Positions 15,019 to 22,062 of a DNA stretch of 36,227 bases are shown here, piece by piece. Under the pieces are notes generated by a model. It was not told the DNA's origin and made no database searches. It saw only the letters and a program-made list of their open reading frames with translations. The stretch comes from DAOTTW01 sp034437615 (lineage in GTDB: Bacteria; Chloroflexota; Anaerolineae; Aggregatilineales; Phototrophicaceae), in assembly GCA_034437615.1 (NCBI GenBank), contig DAOTTW010000322.1, positions 1 through 36,227 on the forward strand, given 5' to 3'. The first letter of the stretch is position 1, and every line of letters starts with the position of its first letter. The translations under genes and the position numbers were made by a program.

Positions 15019-16824
15019 TTAGTATTTGCGCTCTTGCGGCGGGAAGCGGTCCCAGAAAACGGTCACTGGCTTGTAGGTTAGGTCGGCCTGACCGTCTTCG
15101 TTCTTGGTGGCGACGGTATGCTGCATCCATTGCTCATCGTCACGCTTGGGGTAATCCGTGCGCGAGTGTGCGCCTCGGCTCTCGGTACGCGCCTGTGCAC
15201 CGACGACCACGAGTTCACTGAAAACGAGTAGGTTGTCCGTCTCGATAGCGGTCAGGACATCCGTATTAAAGCGCTTGCTTGTATCCATAACGCGGACATT
15301 CTTGAAGCGTGCCTTGATCTGTTGAATGTCATTGTTGGCGGCTTGCAGTTTTTCGCCGTCACGGAAAACGCCGCAGTTGTCGGTCATCGTCAGCTTGAGG
15401 TCCTCGGCCAGCGGCGCGACGTATTCGCGGTTGCCGTTGACGCTGCTGCTGTCCATCAGATCACGGATGCGCTCGCATTGTTTGCGGGTGGGGTCCGGGT
15501 TGCTGATGGGGTGTAATTTTGCGCCGCCATTGATGAATTCAGCGATGGCATAGCCTGCACGCCGCCCGAAAACCGATGCTTCCAGCAAGCTGTTCGTACC
15601 GAGTCGGTTCGCACCATGCACACTGACGCAGGCACATTCACCTGCTGCAAAAAGGCCCGTGAACGGGGTGCCTGCTGCGTCTGCGATGACCTGCCCGTTA
15701 ACGTCTGTTGGGATGCCGCCCATGCTGTAATGGGCTGTGGGCTGAATGGGCGCGGGAGAGTCGATGATGTCCACGCCGGAGAAGTTCATAGCGATCTCGC
15801 GCACCTGCGGTAGCCGCTTCAGGATGTTTTCACGCCCTAGATGGCGCATATCCAGGTAAAGGCCGCGTCCGTCGTCGCCGATGCCGCGCCCCTCGTCAAT
15901 TTCGGTTTGTTCGCTGCGGCTCACGAGGTCACGCGGTGCCAATTCCATTTTTTCTGGCGCGTAATGCTCCATGAAGCGCTCGCCGTGTGCGTTGGTCAGG
16001 TAGCCGCCCTCGCCCCGGCAAGCCTCGCTCATTAGGATGCCGTGCTTATAGATGCCGGTGGGGTGGAACTGCACGAATTCCATGTCCATCAGGGGGACGC
16101 CTGCATTGTAGGCAATCGCGACGCCGTCGCCTGTGTTTGCTGTTGCGTTGGACGTGATTTTGTAAGCGCGTCCGTAGCCGCCTGTGGCGAACATGATCGC
16201 TTTAGCACGCATCGTATGCAGTTCACCCGTCAGGATGTTCATAACGACCAGGCCGCGTGCGATACCATCTTCAACGATCAGTTCCAGCGCATACCATTCG
16301 CTGTAGAATTTGACGCCGTGCTTCAGACATTGCTCGTGGATGGTGTGCAGCAGCACATGCCCGGTCCAGTCGGCGGCGAAATTAGCGCGTGGGGCGCTGT
16401 GGCCACCGAAACGGCGTTGATTGATGCGCCCGTCGTCTGTGCGGCTAAAAACGCAACCCATGTGCTCATATTCGTAAACAACGTCGATAGCGTCATTGAC
16501 CAGCACCTCGATTTTATCCTGGTCGCCTAGCCAATCGGAGCCTTTGATGGTGTCATACATGTGTAATTCGGTGCTATCGCTGGCCTCTGCGTCGGCGGGC
16601 ACTTGCTCTAGCGGCCCACGCGGACCTGTGCCGGCAACCGGGCGTGTGTTACTGAGTGCGGCGGCGATGCCACCTTGTGCTGCGCCACTGTGAGAGCGTA
16701 AAGGGTGCAGCTTCGAGAGCACGCCGACATCTGTCACACCTGCGCGTGCTGCGTTCAGGGCGGCCCAACTCCCGGCCAAGCCTGCGCCGATAACAATCAC
16801 ATCATGGGTAATGGTCTCGCTCAT
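15019..16824 (-). CDS. sdhA: Succinate dehydrogenase/fumarate reductase flavoprotein subunit
   Basis: The FAD subunit that oxidises succinate to fumarate. Start placed at ATG 16824 (601 residues) with GGAG 9 bases upstream; a TTG six codons earlier is possible. The FAD-binding VIVIGAGLAGSWAAL begins the protein. LRSHSGAAQGGI contains the histidine (residue 45 in this numbering) that normally carries covalent FAD. MEFVQFHPTGIY, PRDLVSR and TAHYSMGGI line the dicarboxylate site, and NRLGTNSLLEASVFGRRAG binds FAD. The C-terminal domain includes RTESRGAHSRTDYPKRDD. The order sdhA-sdhB is normal, but the membrane subunit genes are not adjacent. Whether it runs as dehydrogenase or fumarate reductase cannot be read here. 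Confidence 0.96.
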   Translation of the reverse strand: MSETITHDVIVIGAGLAGSWAALNAARAGVTDVGVLSKLHPLRSHSGAAQGGIAAALSNTRPVAGTGPRGPLEQVPADAEASDSTELHMYDTIKGSDWLGDQDKIEVLVNDAIDVVYEYEHMGCVFSRTDDGRINQRRFGGHSAPRANFAADWTGHVLLHTIHEQCLKHGVKFYSEWYALELIVEDGIARGLVVMNILTGELHTMRAKAIMFATGGYGRAYKITSNATANTGDGVAIAYNAGVPLMDMEFVQFHPTGIYKHGILMSEACRGEGGYLTNAHGERFMEHYAPEKMELAPRDLVSRSEQTEIDEGRGIGDDGRGLYLDMRHLGRENILKRLPQVREIAMNFSGVDIIDSPAPIQPTAHYSMGGIPTDVNGQVIADAAGTPFTGLFAAGECACVSVHGANRLGTNSLLEASVFGRRAGYAIAEFINGGAKLHPISNPDPTRKQCERIRDLMDSSSVNGNREYVAPLAEDLKLTMTDNCGVFRDGEKLQAANNDIQQIKARFKNVRVMDTSKRFNTDVLTAIETDNLLVFSELVVVGAQARTESRGAHSRTDYPKRDDEQWMQHTVATKNEDGQADLTYKPVTVFWDRFPPQERKY

Positions 16825-16879
16825 AAGCTCACTCTCCGTCAAGCTACGTCTATGTCAGATTTCCTTACGATACGGCTAT

Positions 16880-16909
16880 ATTATCCCAGACGCATACATA
16901 AGCGGTCAG
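16880..16909 (-). promoter_or_regulatory. Candidate promoter of sdhA-sdhB
   Basis: Minus-strand CTGACC (16909-16904) and GATAAT (16885-16880) with 18 bases between, about 55 bases before the sdhA start. It lies in the 229-base divergent region between sdhA and the baseplate-J-like gene; no gene was seen in that region. Confidence 0.4.
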
Positions 16910-16994
16910 TGAGAAATGTCATGTATAGCCCCTAAGTTTTGTCATAGTGGCTGCCTGATTAGCGCTCTCAGCATAACATCTGTCATACCCAACG

Positions 16995-17023
16995 CTGTCA
17001 GATTGCACAGAATCCGCTATGCT
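16995..17023 (+). promoter_or_regulatory. Candidate promoter of the baseplate-J-like/ruvX run
   Basis: CTGTCA (16995-17000) and TATGCT (17018-17023) with 17 bases between, 30 bases before the start at 17054. Moderate match by eye. Confidence 0.35.
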
Positions 17024-17053
17024 TATGGTAGCCGTTAAGCCTAGACTGTCACT

Positions 17054-18595
17054 ATGAGCCAGCAAGTCCAATACATCCAACTAGAAGCCAATGAAGATGT
17101 CCCTAGCGTGCGTGATCGCCTGTCATTCATCCGAGGCAAGCGCATCTTGCTGATCTGGCCCGAAACGGGCACGGCACTTACGCGCAAGCTCGATCTGGTG
17201 TTCATCCAGCGCGAAGCAAAGCGGCGCGTGTTGCAAATCGCGCTGGTGACGCACGATAAGCAGGTCATGCAGCACGCCAGAGACCTCGGCATCAGCACCT
17301 TCGAGACCATCGGGGCCAGCCGACGCGCTCGCTGGAAGCGTGGCCGCAGCCGCGTCTTTGTGCAGCGCTATCATCGGCCAAACGATAACCCCGAACCGCA
17401 TGACCTGATGCCAGTGGTGAGCCGCGTTCGCGTGCCGCGTAAACCGATGTCTCTGTTGCGCTACGCTGCCTCACGCGGCTTGATCCTGCTGCTGCTGGCG
17501 CTGACGTTGGCGGGCCTGGCCTATGTGGTGCTGCCTACGGCCACCGTGACGCTGCCGCTATCGCGCCAATTCCTGCGGGTGAATGCTGAAATTACAACCG
17601 ACCCCAATATTGCAGATGTGGATGTCGAAAATGGCGTGATTCCAGCGACACGCCTACGAGCAACGGTTGAAACGTCCAGCAGCATCCCGACGACTGGGCG
17701 CGTCGATTTAGAGGATTTACCCGCCAGCGGCAGCGCCACATTCACGAACCAGACCAATCGCAGCATTGAGATTGCGGAGGGTACGGTGGTCAGTACCAGC
17801 GCCGGCACGCCGATTCTGTTTCGGACCACCGAGAGCGTGATATTGCCGCCAGGGATCGGTGAGCGGGCCGAAATACCCATCGAGGCGCTGCCGAGTTCGT
17901 CGGGTGAGCCGGGCAATGTGGCGCAGGGACAGATTAACACGCTGGTGGGGCCACTAGCGGATGATGTGAGTGTGCGCAATCTGGCGGCGCTGAGTGGTGG
18001 CGACAGCCGCAGCGTCGCCGCCGTGACGCAAGCCGACCGCGACCAACTGCGCATGATGGTGGCTGGTCTGTTGCAGCAGTCGGCTTATGACGAAATGCAA
18101 TTAAACCTGCTGGCTTCACAGACGATTGTGGTGCCGACGATTTACATTGCCGAGCAGCGCAACGACTGGACCACGTTTAGCCATGAAGTGGGTGATGTGA
18201 CGGATACGCTGTCGCTCAGGATGCGGGCCATTGTCGAAGCGGTGGCCATAGATGACCGTTTCACACGTCAAATTGTCTTTGCGCGGCTATCGGCACAGCG
18301 ACCAGAGGGCTACATCCTATTGACGGATAGCTTGCGTTATGAACGTGGCGCAGTAGGCCGCAATAGTGCAGGCTATACGTCGTTTACGGCTTTTGGTGAG
18401 GTGCAGGCCATCAGCCAACTAGATCGCGTGGCATTACAGGGGCGTATCGTCGGCCAACGCCCTGAAGACGCTAGCGCACTGCTGGCGCGTGAGGTGATTT
18501 TGGCCAGCGGTGCGCAGCCACAAATCCAGCTAGACCCGGAATGGTTGCCGACGATGCCGCTACTATCTATGCGTATACAGATTGTGACGGAGTAA
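17054..18595 (+). CDS. Single-span membrane protein, 'baseplate J/gp47-like' of Chloroflexota
   Basis: A 513-residue protein of a type that, from memory, is annotated as baseplate J/gp47 family in many Chloroflexota. Residues 1-90 form a small alpha/beta domain (DVPSVRDRLSF, RILLIWPETG, QIALVTHDKQVMQHARDLGI). A basic linker (about 88-140) leads to one membrane helix (about 142-160). The outer part (161-513) has repeated beta-type segments, including LPASGSATFTNQTNRSIEIAEGTVVST, which is the stretch that recalls baseplate J proteins. No tail or phage genes are near, so a phage role is unlikely; it is probably a cell-envelope protein. Its stop lies 5 bases before the ruvX start, whose ribosome-binding site overlaps its end. 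Confidence 0.7.
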   Translation: MSQQVQYIQLEANEDVPSVRDRLSFIRGKRILLIWPETGTALTRKLDLVFIQREAKRRVLQIALVTHDKQVMQHARDLGISTFETIGASRRARWKRGRSRVFVQRYHRPNDNPEPHDLMPVVSRVRVPRKPMSLLRYAASRGLILLLLALTLAGLAYVVLPTATVTLPLSRQFLRVNAEITTDPNIADVDVENGVIPATRLRATVETSSSIPTTGRVDLEDLPASGSATFTNQTNRSIEIAEGTVVSTSAGTPILFRTTESVILPPGIGERAEIPIEALPSSSGEPGNVAQGQINTLVGPLADDVSVRNLAALSGGDSRSVAAVTQADRDQLRMMVAGLLQQSAYDEMQLNLLASQTIVVPTIYIAEQRNDWTTFSHEVGDVTDTLSLRMRAIVEAVAIDDRFTRQIVFARLSAQRPEGYILLTDSLRYERGAVGRNSAGYTSFTAFGEVQAISQLDRVALQGRIVGQRPEDASALLAREVILASGAQPQIQLDPEWLPTMPLLSMRIQIVTE

Positions 18596-18600
18596 GCGTT

Positions 18601-19047
18601 GTGCTAGGGCGTTTAATCGGCGTCGATCATGGTTTGGCGCGTATCGGTGTGGCGCTCAGCGATGTAAGCGGCTTGATCGCCACCGAACACAGCATCATCA
18701 CGCGCCAATCCAAACGCGAAGATTTTGCCAAGCTGAACGAAATTGCAGCCCAAGAAGGGGCTGTCGCCTTTGTGGTGGGCGTGCCACACAGCGACGCGCC
18801 GCCTGATGTGCATACACAGGCCGATACGGTGCGGCTGTGGATGGCGCGTTTTGCCGAAAAGACTGATCTGCCTGTGGTCGAATGGGATGAATCCCTGACC
18901 AGTGATGATGCGCGTGAATTGGCTAAAATGCAGAAGCGCAGACCACAAGACCCGATAGATGATCTGGCCGCACGCTTGATTCTGCAAAGCTACCTGGATG
19001 CGCTACGTGACGGCTTGGCTACGCCCCCCACACGCCACACAGATTAA
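18601..19047 (+). CDS. ruvX: Putative pre-16S rRNA nuclease / Holliday junction resolvase-like RuvX (YqgF)
   Basis: An RNase H-fold nuclease; YqgF family members process the 5' end of pre-16S rRNA and resemble Holliday junction resolvases. The start is taken as GTG 18601 (148 residues), with GGAG (18589-18592) 8 bases upstream and overlapping the preceding stop; a longer frame from 18541 runs inside the previous gene. The first catalytic Asp is in IGVDHGLARIGVALSD. VVGVPHSD matches the family's VVGLP loop. EWDESLTSDDAR gives the conserved Glu/Asp, and DDLAARLILQSYL the last Asp. The length is normal. It is translationally linked to the membrane protein before it. Confidence 0.93.
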   Translation: MLGRLIGVDHGLARIGVALSDVSGLIATEHSIITRQSKREDFAKLNEIAAQEGAVAFVVGVPHSDAPPDVHTQADTVRLWMARFAEKTDLPVVEWDESLTSDDARELAKMQKRRPQDPIDDLAARLILQSYLDALRDGLATPPTRHTD

Positions 19048-19120
19048 GCCCAACTGAGCCTTTATCCCGCTTGCAGGTTGGCTATACTGATGCGTAAATA
19101 GCGAACAATACAGGATGGGT

Positions 19121-19681
19121 ATGTCCACAGCAGACGCCGATAGTCGGCAAAGCAACAACCGTTTTATCTATATCGTGCTTGGCGCGATTATCGTCGTGAA
19201 TATCGTGATTATCGCCATTGCACAGGCCACACAAGCCCCCGATCCCGTCACGGAACTTGCACGGGATGCCGTGCTAGCCCACGAAAACGGCGATTATGAT
19301 CTGGCCATTGCCGGGTATAGCGAAGCCCTTACGCTAGCCGCAGGCGACAGCGACGAGAGCGCACGCTTGCATTACAACCGGGGCGTTTCCTACTGGCTGA
19401 ATGACGACATCGACGCCGCCACTGCGGATTTTGAGCAGGCTATCGCGCTTGATGAGGCGTACTACTGGCCACATCTGGCTCTGGGTGATATTTATAGCCA
19501 GCAAGGGAACCCCGAACAGGCTTTAGCAGCTTATCGGCAATTCCGTGATCTAAGCGTGGCTGCTGATGACGACCATGCCAGCAACACAGCCACAGAGCGC
19601 ATCAAAGTCGCGACGACACAACAAGCCACAATGCAACAAAATGCAGGCCCAAACGCAACGAATGACGGAAACGGCCAATAA
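19121..19681 (+). CDS. Membrane-anchored TPR protein
   Basis: A 186-residue protein from the second ATG of the frame (19121); AGGA at 19112-19115 is well spaced for it, but too close for the ATG at 19115. A short polar tail is followed by one membrane helix (about residues 15-36). Then come three tetratricopeptide-like helical pairs: VLAHENGDYDLAIAGYSEAL, LHYNRGVSYWLNDDIDAATADFEQAI, and WPHLALGDIYSQQGNPEQALAAYRQF. The tail is Gln/Asn/Thr-rich. TPRs mediate protein contacts, here probably outside the membrane. Its stop overlaps the mltG start in TAATG, so the two are coupled and it may act with MltG in wall synthesis. This is inference from position only. Confidence 0.8.
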   Translation: MSTADADSRQSNNRFIYIVLGAIIVVNIVIIAIAQATQAPDPVTELARDAVLAHENGDYDLAIAGYSEALTLAAGDSDESARLHYNRGVSYWLNDDIDAATADFEQAIALDEAYYWPHLALGDIYSQQGNPEQALAAYRQFRDLSVAADDDHASNTATERIKVATTQQATMQQNAGPNATNDGNGQ

Positions 19682-20790
19682 TGGATCGCTTGATTAAGGG
19701 CTTGTTCCTGCTATTTGGGATGGGCGCGGCGGCGCTGTTTATCGGCTTTGCTGGGCTGTTCGTGCTCTCGGATGGCGACCCGATTGATTATGTGCAGACG
19801 GCATTGCTGCGCTTTTCGCTGGCAGGCCGTGAGGACGCCTTAAATACACCCTACAGCGACGACAGTAGCGCTAGGCGCTTTCAAGTCCGCAGTGGCGAGA
19901 CGCCGCGCCTCATCGCGGCGAATTTGCAGCAAAGTGAACTGATCCGCGATGACGAGCTATTTGTGGATTACGTGCGAGTTGAAGGGCTGGATCGTGCGCT
20001 AGAAGCCGGGACGTATTTTCTACGGCAGACGCAGACCATCCCCGAAATTGCACGCACGCTGACAGACTCACGCAATAGCAGCATTACCTTTCGCATCATC
20101 GAAGGCCAGCGCATCGAAGAAATTGCGGATTTGATTGATCGCAACCCGCTGTTTGGCTTTTCCGGCGCTGATTTTTTGGTGGTTGTTGCTGAAGGCACAG
20201 AAGCACCGAGCGACTTCGCGCAGTGGGTGGGCTTGCCTGTCGGTGCAGCGCTGGAAGGCTTCTTATTCCCGGATACGTACCTGCTACCGCCAGACATCAC
20301 CGCGCTGGAGTTGCGCACGATTCTGCTGGATAACTTCGTGGAGCGCGTCGGCATTCAGGTGCGGCAAGATGCAATGGATCAGGGGTTCACCATGCGTGAG
20401 GTCGTTACGCTGGCCTCTATCGTAGAGCGCGAAGCCCTGCACGACGACGAAAACCCGCTTGTGGCCAGCGTCTACTTGAATCGTCTGGATATTGGCATGA
20501 AGCTAGACGCCGACCCAACCGTGCAATATGGCCTAGACGGGTTGCGCGGGGATACATGGTGGCCGCAGATCACACAAGCGGACTATCGCAATGTGCAATC
20601 GCGCTACAACACATACCTGTACAACGGTTTGCCCCCTGGCCCGATTGCAAACCCCGGTGTATCAGCCATTCGCGGCGTCGTCTATCCAGCAGAATCCGAG
20701 TACATCTTTTTTCGGGCGCGTTGTGATGGCTCTGGCTATCATGCCTTCGCGCTGACCTTCGATGGACATCTGGCCAATGGCTGCACATAG
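19681..20790 (+). CDS. mltG: Endolytic murein transglycosylase MltG
   Basis: Cuts nascent glycan strands in the cell wall. 369 residues with an N-terminal membrane helix (about 7-30), a LysM-like segment (FQVRSGETPRLIAANL, about 67-82), then the YceG/MltG domain. Conserved parts: RIIEGQRIEEIADLI, LEGFLFPDTYLLPP (191-204), ASIVEREA (245-252) containing the catalytic Glu, SVYLNRLDIGMKLDADPTVQY, YNTYLYNGLPPGPIANPG, and the late EYIFFRARCDGSGYHAFA. The length is normal. The gene starts inside the stop of the TPR gene. Presence of MltG implies that the cell makes peptidoglycan with elongating glycan strands. Confidence 0.95.
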   Translation: MDRLIKGLFLLFGMGAAALFIGFAGLFVLSDGDPIDYVQTALLRFSLAGREDALNTPYSDDSSARRFQVRSGETPRLIAANLQQSELIRDDELFVDYVRVEGLDRALEAGTYFLRQTQTIPEIARTLTDSRNSSITFRIIEGQRIEEIADLIDRNPLFGFSGADFLVVVAEGTEAPSDFAQWVGLPVGAALEGFLFPDTYLLPPDITALELRTILLDNFVERVGIQVRQDAMDQGFTMREVVTLASIVEREALHDDENPLVASVYLNRLDIGMKLDADPTVQYGLDGLRGDTWWPQITQADYRNVQSRYNTYLYNGLPPGPIANPGVSAIRGVVYPAESEYIFFRARCDGSGYHAFALTFDGHLANGCT

Positions 20791-20800
20791 CCGGTTCTTG

Positions 20801-21670
20801 ATGTCATCGGCTCATCACGGGCGGACGCGCATAAGCGCGTCTCTACACGGATGGCGGGCTTGTAGGTTATTCGTTTTGCTCTGCGTTGCATTCATGTCGG
20901 CCTGTACAAAGACACCGCAGCCTGTGAAAATCGCGCTGCTGGCCCCATTTGAAGGCCGCTACCGTGAGGTCGGTTACGATGCGTTGTATGCGGCACGTCT
21001 GGCGCTGTCTGATGGCCCCGTAGTGGTGGGCGAGATAACCTTGCTGCCGATAGACGATGGCGGCGACATCAGCAGTGCTGTTGAGCGTGCTGAGGCGCTG
21101 CGCAGAGACCCCGCTGTGAAGTCAGTGCTGGGGTTGGGCTATGCGGCCACATCGGATGCGGTGCAAGCCGCGCTGGGTGATGTGCCTGTGCTGATCGTGG
21201 GCTATTGGGGGGCGCGTCCGCAGCGCGAAAATGCCTATATTCTGGCATCGCCTGACCTGCATGAGCGCGTAACCACGCCAGCACGCGCCGCAATAACGGA
21301 CCTAGCACGCCTGCCTACACCGTTGAGGTGCGGGCCTGTGTGTGGCTTGGCGCAATTCCCGCAGTTACGCGATGATCTGAGCGACATCAGCGTATTATCC
21401 AGCAGCAGCTTGCCGGACGCTGTTTTTCGTCAGCGTTATGTGGACAGTGCGCAATTTGCGCCGGAGCCGGGTCTGTTGGCCACGCTGACCTATGATGCAA
21501 CCATGCTGGCGGTGCAATCGGTCAATGCTGGCGTGCCGTTGGATGCAATCGAGTCTGTCGGCATCAATGGTCGCATCCGCTTTGCTGATGATGATTACTG
21601 GCAAGATGCGCCGATTAACCGCTTTGCTTATGAGGATACTGTATTGAGGTCTTCGACATCAGGCCCGTAG
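20801..21670 (+). CDS. Substrate-binding lipoprotein, type-1 periplasmic-binding fold
   Basis: About 289 residues from ATG 20801. A basic, unusually long N-terminus leads to a hydrophobic run and the lipobox MSAC, so it is exported and lipid-anchored. The mature part resembles the Leu/Ile/Val-type binding proteins: KIALLAPFEGRYREVGYDALYAARLAL, VKSVLGLGYAATSDAVQ, and the final GINGRIRFADDDYW. At about 255 mature residues it is shorter than the usual ~350. No ABC permease or ATPase follows, so it may be a sensor rather than a transporter part. A palindromic repeat (20823-20842) lies within the coding sequence before the signal peptide. Earlier ATGs at 20762 and 20777 overlap mltG, and none of the three has a clear ribosome-binding site. 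Confidence 0.72.
   Translation: MSSAHHGRTRISASLHGWRACRLFVLLCVAFMSACTKTPQPVKIALLAPFEGRYREVGYDALYAARLALSDGPVVVGEITLLPIDDGGDISSAVERAEALRRDPAVKSVLGLGYAATSDAVQAALGDVPVLIVGYWGARPQRENAYILASPDLHERVTTPARAAITDLARLPTPLRCGPVCGLAQFPQLRDDLSDISVLSSSSLPDAVFRQRYVDSAQFAPEPGLLATLTYDATMLAVQSVNAGVPLDAIESVGINGRIRFADDDYWQDAPINRFAYEDTVLRSSTSGP
20823..20842. repeat. Palindromic repeat inside a coding N-terminus
   Basis: Arms GGACGCGC (20823-20830) and GCGCGTCT (20835-20842), followed by CTACAC with the end of the second arm; the family signature is complete except for one base. In the reading frame of the lipoprotein it encodes about Gly-Arg-Thr-Arg-Ile-Ser-Ala-Ser-Leu. Confidence 0.65.
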
Positions 21671-21703
21671 CTGACAAGCACATGACGAACGCTCATTTCC
21701 AAG

Positions 21704-21885
21704 AGTAGTCCGACAATGTCAAGTTAGGCCCATTCGGAGGCGGGAGCCGCAAGGCACATAACCGGATGCGTATGGGCTGAGTAGTTACGTGAAAATTGGC
21801 GACGGCGAACGCCCCTCAGGGTGCCCCTACGGTTCAAGATGGTTATGTAGGAACGCGCTTCTGCGCGTCCGCCGCGAAAAAACGC
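21704..21885. repeat. Repeat block at a convergent junction, with a 97-bp full-length element
   Basis: The gene-free stretch 21671-22062 starts with AGTCCGACAATGTCAAGTT (21707-21725, related to 5543 and 28639) and GGGCTGAGTAGTTACG (21774-21789). From 21789 to 21885 comes a 97-bp element that aligns without gaps to the reverse strand of 33147-33243 with 9 differences. It contains two opposed hairpins; the second has arms GAACGCGC and GCGCGTCC (21851-21870). From 21886 to 22062 I see nothing I can support. The block separates two genes that end facing each other. Confidence 0.85.
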
Positions 21886-22062
21886 ATGACCACGCTATTA
21901 TGTAATGCTAACATATTGTAAGCCCCCCACTTTTGCTCCAGGGCCTGCGCTGTTACGCCCTTCTACCGCTCATATTTTCTGGATGCTATTCGATGCCATA
22001 CCAGCAGCATTTCGCAACCGCGTATCCTCAGTTATATCGGTCAGGCCGTAATGCCGACGAAG

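Noticed and set aside
17054..18595. Possible prophage because of the baseplate J-like similarity
   Set aside because: No other phage genes are near. The protein has one membrane helix and sits in a housekeeping run with ruvX and mltG, so a cellular role fits better.
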